Positions 13,201-26,097 of a stretch of 64,000 nucleotides of DNA are shown here, in pieces. Origin of the DNA: Alisma plantago-aquatica. Its lineage: Eukaryota > Streptophyta > Magnoliopsida > Alismatales > Alismataceae. The notes beneath the pieces were generated by a model. It worked only from the letters and a program-made list of their open reading frames with translations. It searched no databases and was not told the DNA's origin. A program made the position numbers and the translations under genes. Within the stretch, counting starts at the first letter, position 1, and the number at the start of each line of letters is the position of its first letter. The DNA is taken from positions 470,387,879-470,451,878 of the forward strand of contig OY856413.1 of assembly GCA_963693085.1 (NCBI GenBank), in the 5' to 3' direction.

Positions 13201-13300
13201 TAGATCAAAGCACTAATCACAACATGAGCACTTAACTTAATTAACATGATGATGATATTATCATTTTACTTATTAGTTAACTTTGATGTGGTTCATAACA
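10271..13300 (-). repeat. 5' LTR of the nested gypsy element
   Basis: Plus-strand start TGTGATGCCCC and end CATAACA, followed at once by the GTTAT duplication. It pairs with 2857-6012 and shares the 49-bp tandem repeat (about 11238-11336), but it has a single copy of the 144-bp unit (about 12655-12795). Chance ORFs in its GC-rich part (12758-13136) mirror those of the other LTR and are not genes. Confidence 0.9.
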
Positions 13301-15452
13301 GTTATCATCCCTTCTATTCATATGAGTGAATAGGTAATACTACCTTATTAAGGGTAACTCTCCATTTGTTCCATCATCATTCAACCCATATCACCATACC
13401 ACAATGTCATCTAGAACCATTGGATATTTAAAAGGTAAGACCATTGATTGTTTACATAAGTAAACACCTTAGATAAACCACCTATGAAGTCCTTGAATTG
13501 TTATCTATAAAGAGTCACCGTCTAATCCTAGACATCCCTTGATTAACAACACAAAAAGTTCCATTGAAAATAGGGTAAAACCCACAATCGACTGTTCATT
13601 TAAAATAAGCCATCCATTGTCAACAAGTAAGCTCCTTAAGTTGATCATATAAAGGAAACCATATAAATCACATTATTAGGACCAACATATTACAATAGCT
13701 GTAATTCCACTTTATTGGAGGAATAAATAGTATATCTTGACCATTGGGTCAAGTTCATATATTAAAACCATCAATTATAGTATAGGCCCGACCATTGCAT
13801 CTAGTGACCCAAGAAACCATTGGTCTAAGGCTTAATAGATGCTACAACTACAATGCTTAACTTACCATAGGTTGTAGAGACCTGATCCACCATAATTAGT
13901 GACCATTAAATCACCATAGGTTGTTAGATCAACCCTATATTCATTAGTCAACATCAAATATTAAGCTAATGTCATCATTGATTGATAACATCAGTAGGGT
14001 ACTTAATGATTGATCATAAAATTGTAATTGATCCAAAACCTGACCTAAGGGTGTGAACATAGGATATCACCATCATTTGACACCTTTGATCACGACCATC
14101 AGTTGTCATGAAGACAGACCATAGGGTTGTTGCAATGGTAACATCATCGGGTCATGGATTTATATAAGAAATCAACTTTAAACCCTAAAATTGACCATTG
14201 GTTGATAGGTTCTTAGCACCTTAGATTGTCAAACCAACCTGATCCAAGTCTCATTATACCTTAGGAATAATGTACACATGATCACAGGTTCATCTAGAAC
14301 TGAAATTAGAATACGGAACATTACAAAAATTGAAATCCAATTCAAGCATAGCTTTTTAGTGCATGGATCATCATTTTTAAGGAAGAGCATGATCTAGAAA
14401 GCTTATGGTAGGCAATAAATGTGGTGAAAGTTATAAAATTGCCTCTAATGAGAAGATGAAACCCCACAAAGAAGAAAACTCGAGCAGGTAGGGTAGAAAT
14501 CCAAGAATAAGCTATGAATTCGTCCATCTAGCACCTTTCTTCATCAAATGAGCAAACCCTAAGCATAAGGAGCAAGAAAGGTAGGGGTTTAGATCTTTAG
14601 AGCAATTTCTATCATGGAATAGAAAGGTTCTGACCTAGAGAAATCTAGGAGGAAGGATAACAAAGAAATAAATAGAGGAAAGAAGGGAATTCTTACTCTT
14701 TTAGGTCAAGATCACTAGAAGGAAGCTTTTTCAACCCTAAAATGAAGTCAATTGCAACCCTAGATCCTTTTACCAAGAAGATCCCCACTTTCTTCTTCCT
14801 TGGAAAGAAAAATTCACAGCAACACAGAGGGAGAACTATGTTGGGAAAAGGAGGGAAGTGGTGGAGAGAAAATGGCTCGTATTGGTGCTTGGGGATAAGT
14901 ATATGAAACTTTAAGATAAAGAAAAAGAAAAATTTGAAGTTCTAGTATCTATCCAAGTGTCCATGGCCTTAATTTATTAAGAATATACAAGCACACACAC
15001 AAGCAGCTCCCCCACCATGTGTATAGACCTTATTATATTTCCTTTTTCGAATTTTCCAGCCAATCAAATAATTCATTAGTTGATGGCTACTAAAGGTAGC
15101 TCATCCGTGAAGGGGAAAACCCTAAAATACCCTTGGAGAAAACCCCTTCAAACCAAGGTTTAAATAGGTTCCCCATGGATAACAAGATCAAGAATGATGG
15201 TATAATATCCAAAGAACATAATGCAAGTGATACATAGCAAATAAAACCTCTCAATTGGGTAAATTGCAGAAAAGTCTAAAATGTGCATAAAATTGCATAA
15301 TTTGCTCAAACAATGTCCAAATTGGACCAAATTTGAAACTTAAACTTGTCTTATGATTTAAAAGCATTTTACAAGGTTAGATTAGGGTTATAATAATTAA
15401 ATTATGATAATTATGCTCAGGAAACTCATTAAGAAAGTTTAGGGGCCTTACA

Positions 15453-18347
15453 TAGAGGGTGGAGATCGAGACATGTAGGTGGATGGTCAACACACATGAG
15501 TGTTGTGGTCATGACATGGACCATGATGGGTGGTCATGACCTATGTGTTTATGTGTTCAACATAGGGTGATTGTAGGTGGATGAGAAGCACATGTGAACA
15601 CTTAATGATATTCATAAATGAATGATACATAAGCCATATATATAATGTTGTTTAGAATGTTATCTAATCAATTCTACTAATATTTCCTAATCATTATACA
15701 CTCCAAGATGATGGAGGGTCATGGTTCTAGGGTTGATGGTTAATCATAGTCTTTTCAAACCTAAACCTCTAAGGAGGGAAAACCCTAATCCTAATGATGA
15801 GTGACGCGACATGTTTCTTCTCTTTCTTAGAACAACTATTATGTATGATATTATCTCTCTTATATTTGAACCCCTAACCTTGCAAGTTGAATGCATACCA
15901 TTTCTTGGCATGCTATGGTTATGGTTATGAATAATTGAGGCAAGTGGAAATAATTATGTGACACATGGATTTAGGATGTTTCTCTTTCTCGTTTATCAAT
16001 TTCTAACCATGCAATAGATATGAGATTGAAAATCATAGCTAGTGCATGTTGCGATGAGTATAATGTGACATTGGTTGAATGAGCCTTCATGAGGAATATT
16101 GAGATAATTTCAATACGTGAATGATGTGAATGGGTCCTATGACCTGGTGGTGGCTGGAGGCCTATTGTGATGTGATACCCTCTAGTGCTATGATTAAGGA
16201 AATGATATCCCATAGTGATGTGACATTAGTGATGGCATGAGTGGATGTGTAACAATATTGATGGTCTTGTGAATGGAAGTGTACATGTATCATGTGTGAT
16301 AGTGTGAAAAGTTCACACCTTATATGTTTTATTTCTTTGAAAGTGTACCGTTCCCTTACCTTTATAGTGCTTGTTATGGTTTTGTACTTTATAATTTGAT
16401 TGATGCTTGAAGATAATTAATTGACATAACTAAACAAGTGAAACGTAATCCTTGTATTTTGTCCCATGCCATAGATCCTTTCTAGTTTCAGCCTTAATTG
16501 CTAGATTGGTGAAACAAGTTCTACTCAGAGCACATATTTTTTAATATGCGGGGGTACAAGTCAGGTGTCACCTTGTATCCCTAAATACATGATGTGTGAG
16601 ACAAAAATGAGAGAGATGATCTCTTTGTGATATGGATAGCCATGTGTGAGCCACTTCTTCTTGTTAGAATGACCATGCGTGAGCCTGTTCTTCTAGCACC
16701 GTTGCTTGTACCAAGGTGGGCTAGGTGTTGTTATATGTGGACGACCATGCGTGAGCCAATCCTTCTGTAGACTACAAGTCACTTTTATAGTTGATTAGCA
16801 TGTCTCTGTGGTGTCACTATCTTGCTGTCCGGGAGGTGTGGGAGAGGTCGTGGATTCCAACTCTTCCATTGAGCTTGTATGATACCAATTCCGACTTAGT
16901 AGTGGTCAGTTGGATTTGAGTGGTATGACTCAAATCCTCAAGACAATAATTAAAATACATAATCAGCCGTGTAGCATGCTTGTTTAGGATCAAATACAAA
17001 AATAGTGGATGACACCTTGCTTTCCTTTTGTATAGCTTGTACGTGTTGTTCATACCCATTTCATAATGGTAAGATGTTCTGCAATCCAATTGCAATTGCG
17101 TATACATATTAGGAATGATTATCTGCTTACTGGTGACTGTAGTTTTACTTCTGTTCTTTTTTTCACCTTATCTGTGCTAATAATAGTGTTGGTGGAGAGT
17201 TATATCTCCCACTGAGGTTTGGGATCTCACCCCGTGGGTTTCCCACATCTTTTAGGTGGTTGTGCATGATGAGGTAGAGAATGTGGAGCTGAAGAGAAGC
17301 AACAACAAGACTAGTAGCTTATAAGGTTGAGTGAGCTGCTTGTTGGTGTTTTGGTGTTAGAGTCCTAGATTCATCCATGTATACTAAGGCCTTGGGGATA
17401 GTTCAGTGTGTTGTTTGGTTGTGCTATCGATATGAGTTTTTGGCTTATGTGCCCCTTTTTTTGTATATAGTTGACAAATGTACATGTATATGCAAGTCAA
17501 ATAGATTTCATGTGTGATAGGTATGTCTATGGAGCATGTTGTAAGCATGGCGATTTATTAGATATATGATAAAGATGGCAAGTTATGGATCTTTATGTCA
17601 CAAGTTTTCTGTTGTTGGTGCCTTGTACAATTAGTTTTAATTTTTAGTGTCTTTCAGAAATCTGCGTGTTTAGTATTGTTCCCACATTTTGTTTTGAGTA
17701 AACTCACTTTGTGTGGCAACAAGTGTCATAATGAACTCCTCTTTTGAATGAAGAGATGGATCCAGGTGACCTTCCTCATCTTGTTGGGGTGATGGAGCCA
17801 TATATATACTTGTCATTATTAGCATAATACGAAAACTTGTAATAAAATATTATCAAATAAACTAAGCTACTTGATCAAATGTTGTAATTGTTTATTTTTA
17901 AATCCTACCAAGTAATATTTTTATAATACTATACAAATATTCTTTATTTTTGGTATTTTATGTCCTTTATGGACACCACGTACTCAACACATTTGTGCTG
18001 ATTTATTTTCCTATTTTAATAATTTTAGGTTCAAAGCTAGCATGGGAGAAAGGGATGGCTTGTGAGAGAGTGTATAAGTTGTACCTATTGTATAAAGATC
18101 CTAGTTATATACACAATCATAGACTTGTAAAATTCTTCTTTAAATATGTAACTATAAGCTGTAATAATTAATGTTGTGTTGATATTACATGTTGAATGTT
18201 GAGTTTGCTTATGGTGTTTGCATGTAGTTTATTGTTCACTTATGCTTGTGCTTAGCATTTTCACTCTGGTATATTCTATTGTTCATGGATTTTCCTATTC
18301 ATGACATTTATTTCATAATCTCATCTAGTTTGTGGTTCCTTTTGTCA
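15453..18347. other. Unresolved sequence, possibly an old plus-strand LTR and leader
   Basis: No coding motif is visible. Three copies of a phrase like GACCATGCGTGAGCC plus a TCTTCT tail occur at 16639-16662, 16671-16694 and 16743-16768. At 17352-17366 the sequence TGGTGTTAGAGTCCT looks like a tRNA-Met primer site aged by C-to-T and A-to-G changes, and the phrase CTCACCCCGTGGGTTTCCCA (17227-17246) is of the kind seen in gypsy LTR ends. A TATA-like run lies at 17801-17811. These hints suggest the 5' end of the element whose gag relic starts near 18348, but LTR limits cannot be fixed because no second copy is present. Confidence 0.35.
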
Positions 18348-19420
18348 ATGGATACCATAAAGAAGTCTAAGAAGGAAAAAGAGAACGTATATGGAGAGAA
18401 AAGCTCGTACATGATCAGGTACAATCATGATGTTTCTAAAGGGGAGAAAGCCTAATGGTAACCATAATATGCCCCTAGATGAGCTAGTCAAAGCTCTTAC
18501 AATTGCTCCAATCAATTAAAATGGGATGCCCTGAGATTTGAAAAATGAAGAACCGACCCTAGTAAATTTTTTAATGATCAATCTAGAGACCTTCTCTAGA
18601 AAAGATAACACCAATATAGCTAGTCATGTTGAGGATGGGTTTCTCAACTTTGAGCATTATTTGCATGATTGGGATTCCTTAACCATTCCAAAGTCCACTC
18701 TTGGACACACTCATTGAAGGGTGTGGACACACCTATTAGAAGAACTTCACCACTTCTCGAGGACCTGATGTTGATCTGCTGACATGAGAGGGGTTTACTA
18801 CTGCCTTCCAAAATTGTTACACCACGGAGGCTATGATCAAGTAGAAATATGTAATGTTCAAACACCCAAAGTAGTATGGTGGTACTATAGTCATTCACTA
18901 TGCCATTACTTTGCATATGCTTGAGAAAACAAAAACGGCTTAGACGAGATGCATATGGAAAAGAAGTTGATGTATGGTATGAATCCTAATCTGGACTACA
19001 CTCAAACTGGAAACAACCTTAAGGCATCTCTAGAGTGGGAGGACCACCTGGGACTTCACTAGAAGAAAGGATGATCCTTAGGAGGAAACTATAAGGATGC
19101 ACTCAAGGCATCCCTAGAGTGGGAGGACCACCCATGACTTCACTAGAAGAAAGGAGGATCCTTAGGAGGCAAATATAAGCACATAACCATAATGCCAAGA
19201 AGAGGAAGGTTTAAGGAGAGGGTTCTCCAGATCCTCCTAAAAGACTCAATGTGCTAAGTGATCCAAGAATCCACATAAGAGAATGCATATTTGGAACTGG
19301 AGTGTGCTACTTCTTTGTAAAAGAGGACCACAAGAAGCCCAACTATCCCAAACTACTACAAAAGAATGAACACCATGATAACCAATACCCTAGGAGAAAC
19401 TACAAGCTAGGATCTTACCC
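18348..19420 (+). pseudogene. Gag relic of a plus-strand Ty3/gypsy element
   Basis: From an ATG at 18348 the frame MDTIKKSKKEKE runs 35 codons to a stop. Beyond it, gag-like pieces appear across several frames: KYVMFKHPK and IVIHYAITLHMLEK (about 18840-18930), then MEKKLMYGMNPNLDYTQTGNN (about 18956-19018), which matches the end of the retrotransposon capsid core. The piece CYFFVKEDHKKPNYPK (about 19306-19353) looks like a CCHC zinc knuckle that has lost two cysteines. An 84-bp tandem duplication lies between capsid and knuckle (19021-19188). Gag would package the element RNA. Stops and frameshifts are frequent. The 5' end and about 100 bp of leader resemble 52420-52700. The array at 19517 cuts off the rest. 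Confidence 0.6.
19021..19188 (+). repeat. 84-bp tandem duplication inside gag relic
   Basis: Two near-identical units, 19021-19104 and 19105-19188, each beginning AAGGCATC and encoding KASLEWEDH. The period is 28 codons, so the duplication would have kept frame when it arose. Confidence 0.85.
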
Positions 19421-19516
19421 ATGATGGATAAGGATGCAGAGAATAATAACTATCTAGGTATGGTTTAGTTATAAAGTTATTTAGTGCCCTTTGCATATGT
19501 TAGGTGTAGTTATAGT

Positions 19517-20815
19517 TGAGAAGACCCCCTCCCCTATTTATCCATCATGACTGACAATAGGGACAAGGACCATGATCTCATTTTTCTAGGATTCAGTCTT
19601 AATAAACACCAAACAATAATCAATTCAAAAATCCAACTTTATTTTAATGATAAACAAGATAATTGTTAAGGAGTTACTTGCAATTTAACATTATCTCTTT
19701 CATCTAACTAATCCTTCTTTATGAATTTAACTTATTTGTCTTTATTGCATGCACCTTGATCTTCATATTTTCAATCTTTTTATATATGTATGCTTGCTAA
19801 AACTCCAAAAAATTAACAAAACACATATCAATAAATTGCTATACTTTATATGTGGCACATGAAAATTTGTGCATTTATCTCTAACAATATGTCTATCATA
19901 TTCAATGAATATTAAGAATATTAGAATATCATTTTCTATATAATTCTTTAACCCAATTTTCCTTCAATATGTCTATCAATATTCCCCTTTTGTTCTGATT
20001 CATAGGGTATAAACCATTCCCCTTTGTCCCAACATTGTGCTCATAGGGTCGGTCTAACTTATCCCATCATTTTCTTTGGAATTCTTGGGATTATTGATCA
20101 CAATTAGTGACAACAAATGCTTCATTTATCTCTGATTCGACTATCAAGCCTCACATAGCACATCAAAGAGGCTTGGGTTGGTCATTGCCTAAGTCAGAGA
20201 CCTTTAATTGGTTTCCAATACTTGTAATTATTACAAGTTGGTCTCTCTTCTTTCATGATTTTACCTGGGCTGCTAGGAACATTCTTTTGCCATGAAATAT
20301 GGACAATAACTCATTAGTACCATCTCCAACTTATACTAAAATTCTAGGATTTATTGAGATACCTACATATCCAAAACCTACTCTTCAAGTCATTTCTTAA
20401 ATTAATCCTTAAAGTCACAAAAATATATATTATTCTTCAATACTTTGGATATCTCTTTCTATAGTTCTATTCCAATGTTGGTCAAAAGGTTTAGTCAAAC
20501 AAAATTTTTAGGTAATACATTGATTGATTATTCAATTATTCTATTAATTTGAAATCTTTTAGAAGTTTGGGTTTTTCTCTTTATATTACACAACCATAAT
20601 TTTGACTTTAAATAAAAGAAAATTTTTCTTTATTTGAAAGTTTTGCACACATATACCACATTGAAAAATAAATTTATGAAATTAGTGAATTTCATACACT
20701 TTTTATCACATCAATTCTTTAATCCAATCTTATCATTTCATTTATTATTCCAGTTTTACTCTCTCATTATATTCTTGAATTAGATCCAACATTCATAATT
20801 TTTAAGGTCATTACA
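19517..20815 (-). repeat. Array LTR 1, internally deleted
   Basis: Starts TGAGAAGACCCC (eroded TGTGATGACCCC) and ends GGTCATTACA. Compared with LTR 2 it lacks about 2 kb: it jumps from the segment ending TTCTTGGGA (near 20090) straight to the segment starting GACAACAAATGC (near 20108), and so lost the promoter part. Its left flank is the gag relic. Confidence 0.8.
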
Positions 20816-22195
20816 TTCGCTCCACCTTAACAAAAAATTTTCTCCCATAATTCCCACCCAATCAGGTTAAGGTGAATGACACCTCATTTTAGCCTCACAC
20901 ATTAGAAAGGTTTTATCTAATTAACTTTCATTGAGATGATTATTACCCATGATATTGGAGTTGAAAACTTGAATAATTATAAGGGTACATCCAAAACCCC
21001 ATTACTTTACATTGCATTATAACTTATTGATCACATTTTCACTTGATGATTACAAAATTCTTAGGTTATTATTTTTCCACCCAAACCTCAAGCATAAAAA
21101 TGGTTATTCAACTATATTCATAGGTGTTTAGGTAAAACCTTGATACTTTAGATCATAACTTGACTCTACCTCATGTTTTTCGTTTATATGTAAGTTTTAT
21201 GTGTATTAAGGTGGCTACTCAATCTCTGACACCCAAATTAAGTTCCAATATATACTTATCTACATGCAAATACAAAATTCACCTTGAGCTCATTAAGATA
21301 ACTTGTGGATGCATCAAGGTCTTACCTCACCACTCAACACTCAGGATGACCCACAAGTCTTGACACCAAACCCTAGAAAGGAGTTGAGTACTTTGTATTT
21401 ATTCTAATGTAGAAACTTGATTTTTGTATTTCTTCATAGACATATGTAATCATATATGTGTACCCCACATACATGCATACCCATTGGTACCTCACGTACT
21501 TGTATGCATGTAAAGACTAAGGGTGTCGAGTTTTAGATAACTAAGCCAAGTTACACAACTAATTTGGGCTTTCTTCTTCTTTAATACCACTTACCATTTT
21601 ATTTACGTGTAGGGTCATTATTCTCCCAAAGATTAGGATTGTGATAAGGATCACGATCTAACCTCTAGATATTAGGATTATATCTACTACTAACTTGTTA
21701 GATTCTTTGTAGCCAAATGGGTTACTCTAACCCATCCCTGGAACTTTCTAAGTTTACTCTTTTCAGAGAAACATAAATTATATGACTTATCTTCCATTTC
21801 TAATGCCTTATTTAACATTATACGTACTTCAGTTGGCACAGGATGCCTAATCCTACTTCTTCCTAAAATCCTAATTAAAGATGAGGAGAGAAAAAAATTC
21901 TAGGATTAGGAAAGTAAGTAGATGAGAGGGATTTGTAATTCAAAATGAGAAGACCTATGTTATTTTACCTAAGGAAAAAACTTAAGACTTTGGCTACATG
22001 GGATTCACATGGGATCTGGAGTCCTCATTTTCCAATTCATGGTGAAAAGGAAAATTTTTCCAACCCCCGCGTTGTGAACTTCTTGGAAACCATTGTCCTT
22101 GTAAAATGCCCTAGTTATTCACTTTTGTTTATAAGGATTGCTTGAAACTATTGATTATTCCATGTTATTTGATAAGTCTGTGCTTTGACATCAAG
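20816..22195 (-). other. Array interior 1 (empty SINE site)
   Basis: A 1380-bp non-coding interior. It starts with a pyrimidine-rich stretch (minus-strand GGTGGAGCGAA polypurine) and ends with an eroded primer site (22180-22194, minus-strand TTGATGTCAAAGCAC). The undisturbed SINE target ACTTTGTATTTATT is at 21390-21403. The inverted repeat ACATGCATA (21471-21479) with TATGCATGT (21503-21511) is matched in interior 2. No ORF here resembles a known protein. Confidence 0.75.
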
Positions 22196-25100
22196 TGTGA
22201 TGACCCCTAACCCTAGTTATCCATCATTGAAGATAGACTATAGGTAAAAGGACCATCATCTCATTTTCCTAGTTCTATACTTAAGAAATAACAAACAATA
22301 ATAAATGATTAAGCAAAAATAACTTTATTTTAAATTATAAATAAGATAATTACCCCTAAAGGAGTTGCTTATATTTTTAAAGAGAAAGAACTACTGATAT
22401 GAAACACTATCTCTTTCATCTAACTAATCCTTCTTTGTTCCATTAGATTACTGCTCTTTAATATATTTATATGGATCTCAAAATATTCAATCTTTAATGT
22501 ATGCCAGCTTCCTAAAATGTGGATCAGCCTATGTTGTTGTATATTTGGTGCATAATAAACTTGTGCACATATGTTTAGAAATATATCAATATTATTAACC
22601 AAATATTTACAATATCCAAAATTCATTTTCTGCTTACTTTTTTAACGCACTTTCCCTCAATCTCTTAGGGTTCATAATACATTAACCTTATATTCCATCA
22701 TTAGAATCAAAAGCTATACCAACGTTCCCCTTTGTCTTGTCACTGGGACCACATGGTCGATCCAACAATGCCCTTTATGACGACTATCCCAACATTGGAT
22801 TTGTCCCATCATTTTCATTGGATTTCTTGGGAGTTTTAATCCCCATAAACTTTCCCACATGAGAAAGTTTTGGATTCAAAGAAGTGTCTTTATAAATGAG
22901 ATACATATAGGGTGTATCCTGAACTAGAAGTAAAAAAACATATAATAAGTTTATGTTTATATCAAGCATCATGAAACCATAAAAACTCCTTAAAAGTAAT
23001 GTGAGAAGTTAGACATTAAGTAACCATGTACCTTCAATGATGTCATCATGCAATATTATCCTTGTACTTCAAGAATGTCATCCAACCAATCATACATAGA
23101 TATAGACAACCAATCCAACACATGCATAATATACAAGAGTCACCATTTTATTGATATGATATAGATCATGGTCAATTATAGGGTTTAGGTTGAAGGTTGA
23201 TATTAGGGTAATGTTTGGAAAACCTAATTCCCATATGTTAAATATTTTATGACTTAGAATCCCTAAGTAGATATCATTATCGATCTAATTTCATGGGGTA
23301 TCATTCTTACTCAACAACATAAGTTTATGTCACAAAACTAATGTATTTAATAAACTCAACATTCCACTTATCAAAATAAGAGTTCATATACATTCAAACA
23401 TAACTTTGAGAAAGCAATATACTTCTAAACATAATCAGTAATATTAGGGATTTTGTTTTCATTAATCAAGTGTTCCTTCAGATCCTCAAATTCAATTTCC
23501 AGACCATGTCCCACTAAGGATTCATATGATGTCAAGAATCACATTTGCAAAAAGATCAAAATTTTATTTTAAGTAGATGTGTAAGATGATATATTTGAAT
23601 TTGAAGTGATTATGATATTAGAATCAGGAGGTCCGCCCTCTAGATACCTACACACACATGCGGTGGAACTCCCGCGGTAGAGGGCTCATTGGAGTACAGG
23701 TGATCTGGTGTGAGAGAGAAGTTTGAGATCTAGAAGGCTTCCATCCAAGATCTGATGTTTGGCATTGAAGCATTGGAAATGTATTTATATGCTAAGGGGG
23801 AATGGTTCAAAATCCTAAGCAAGGGTTGAAAGGGGTTTAATGGAGAGAGGGGTTTCTTGGTTATCAATTAATAATATGCTTTCCTACAATAGTTGTTCCA
23901 ATCCATATTTGCAAGAGGAACGCATTGGTTCAATTATGTTTTGGTGAGGTGAAGTGTAGAAAGATTAGGGTTTATATGATGGCAAGATGGATTTTGCAAA
24001 GATCATATTTTTATTATAAATACATGAATATCATACTATATTTGAATTTGAGTGATGATGAAATCAGAATCAAGCTATGATTATACTTTTATTACAATCG
24101 TTTTATTTTTTAAGAAATTTCACTACTTACTTACATTTTTTGGCTAAGTGATGAATTAGTTAACGTTCTTACAAGTTAGGGCTATTTATATGATTATTGG
24201 CCAGAGAGGTGAGAAAATACCAAATATTTATAAAAAGATGATTGTTAAATATCTAGGTCGACATTGAACGAGATCCTAATCTAGAGGCTTGGGTCTATCT
24301 ATCCCACAGGTGACTATGCAAGATGCAGCATGGACTTGACCATGATATCTAGTCTTCAGTCAAGCTAGGAATGAGATCCAATGATCCTATGGAGGTCAAC
24401 CATCAAGGGACTTACACACATGTGTGGGAGTACTCTTGTCGTGGAAGTCTCTCCCAAGCATAGGTGTGTTGGTGAGTGAGAGAAGTTCAAGAGGCAAAAG
24501 GTTGTCATCTGACCTTTGGGGTTTGGGGAGGAAGTATTGGAGGGTATTTATAGGCTAAGGAGACATGGTTTGGAATCCCAAGCAAGGATTGAGAGGAGTT
24601 TTAATGACAAGTGTGATTATAGGAATCACACAATGAGTTTCTTTCCAAAACCTTAGTTTCCAAACCATTTTTGCAATATAATTCATTGATGCAATAATTT
24701 TGTGGTGAGGTGAAGTGTAGAGGGTGATCAGGAAACTAGGGTTTCTATTTTGGGAACATCTCCTGTACTATCCCTACGTGGGACAGAGACAACAAATGCA
24801 TCATTTATCTCTGATTTCACAATCATGCCTCGTATAACACATCCAAGTGGCTTGGGTTGGTCACTGCCTAAGTTTAATTGGTTTCCAACACATGCAATTA
24901 TTACAAGTCTCTCTTCATTCACGATTTAACCTAGGCTACTAGGAACATCCTTCTGCCATGAAATTTGGATAGTGACTCATTAATACCATATCCAACTTAT
25001 AATATAATTATAGAATTTATTCAGATACCTAAAACCTAGTCTTCAAGAAATTTCTTAAATTCATCCTTAAAGTCACAAAAAGCTATATTATTCTTCAATA

Positions 25101-25509
25101 CTTTGGATATCTCTCTCTATAGTGTTGATAACACTTTGGATTAAATTTTTGATCAAATGACGTCTGTTAGCAACGATAAACTTGGTTGTGCAAGAAATCA
25201 AAAGTTAATACATTAATTGATTATTCAATTAATCAATTAATTTGGAATCTTCTAGAAGTTTGGTCTTTTCACCCTATATTACACAACCAAAATTTGACAT
25301 AAGATAAAATCATAATTTTCTTTAGTTGGAAGATTTGCACACATACGACATTGAAAAGAAAATTTATGAAATTATTGAATTTTAAAAACTCCTTATTAAA
25401 TTATCAAATTCTTTGATCCAATCTTATCATTTCATTTATTATTCCAATTTTATTATTTCATTTTATTTGTGAATTAGATCCTAAATTCATAAATTTTGAG
25501 GTCATTATA
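22196..25509 (-). repeat. Array LTR 2, with internal promoter duplication
   Basis: Plus-strand start TGTGATGACCCC and end GTCATTATA (terminal CA changed to TA). It is 3314 bp, the fullest copy. A segment is partly duplicated within it: about 23519-23966 and 23967-24740 both run from a TATGATG-CAAGA phrase through a TATA box to a GTGAGGTGAAGTGTAGA phrase. LTR 3 has one copy. Minus-strand TATAAATA boxes lie at 24545-24552 and, in the duplicate, at 23782-23789. Confidence 0.82.
24545..24552 (-). promoter_or_regulatory. TATA box of array LTR 2
   Basis: The minus strand reads CCTATAAATACCCTCC around this point, a standard plant TATA box in the element's sense direction. It places U3 at about 950 bp and leaves more than 2 kb for R and U5. 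The partial duplicate carries the same octamer at 23782-23789; LTR 3 has a mutated form near 29030. Confidence 0.65.
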
Positions 25510-26097
25510 TTCACCCCATATTAAAAATATTTTTTCCCCATAATTTGTACGAAATCAGATTTAGGTGAATGTCATCTCTTTTTAGCTTCACACATTATAA
25601 AATTTTAATCTAATTAAGTTTGATTGAGATGATTTTTACCGATGATGTTCGAGTTGAAAACCTAACCCATTATAAGGGTACTTCCAAAACCCCATTACTA
25701 CAAATGACATTATCACTTAGTGATCACATTTTCACTTGATGATTACAATATTCTTAGGTTATTGCATTTTCACATAGATCTCAAGCATACAAATTGTATT
25801 CAACTATATATATAGGATGGTGAGGTAAATTCTAGATACTTTAGATGATAACATGGCTCTAACTCATATTTTTCATTTATATGTAACTTTTATGTGTATC
25901 ATGGTGGCTACTCAATGTGTCAAACCTAAATTGAGTTGCAATATATACTTATGTACATGCAAATACAACATTCACTTGAGATCATTACATGATAACTTGT
26001 GAGTGCATCAAGGTTTTACCTCACCACTCTACACTCAGGATGACCCACAAGTTTGACCACCAAACCCTAGAAAGGAGTTCAGGACTTTGTATTTATT

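Larger units (their letters stand above)
2852..13305 (-). mobile_element. Nested Ty3/gypsy element, gag lost
   Basis: A complete-ended LTR retrotransposon in minus orientation, 2857-13300, flanked by a perfect 5-bp duplication GTTAT (2852-2856 and 13301-13305). In element order it has the 5' LTR (10271-13300), a tRNA-Met primer site (10247-10263), about 1.8 kb of non-coding sequence where gag, protease and the start of RT should be, then RT, RNase H, integrase and a chromodomain-like tail, a polypurine tract and the 3' LTR (2857-6012). The integrase C-terminal tail resembles chromoviruses of the Tekay/Del clade, which also have long LTRs; that clade call is from remembered motifs, not a tree. 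By eye the first 200 bp of the two LTRs differ at roughly one base in ten, so the insertion is old. The host site is the LTR at 858-15452. Confidence 0.9.
858..15452 (-). repeat. Outer long LTR (about 4.1 kb), split by a nested element
   Basis: On the plus strand the LTR opens with TGTGAGAACCC next to the primer site at 841-854. After the nested element it closes with AGGGGCCTTACA at 15452; read in the element's own direction that is TGTAAGGCCCC, a common Ty3/gypsy LTR start. Removing the nested element (2857-13300) and one copy of its GTTAT duplication leaves 858-2856 plus 13306-15452, about 4146 bp. This is the element's 5' LTR; its partner is outside the window. The candidate target-duplication copy is TAGAG at 15453-15457. 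The left arm has many loose repeats of an AACATGAGCA-like phrase (1549-1840). The right arm has many ACCATTG-type phrases. A possible minus-strand TATA-like TATTTAAA lies near 15160-15170. Confidence 0.7.
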
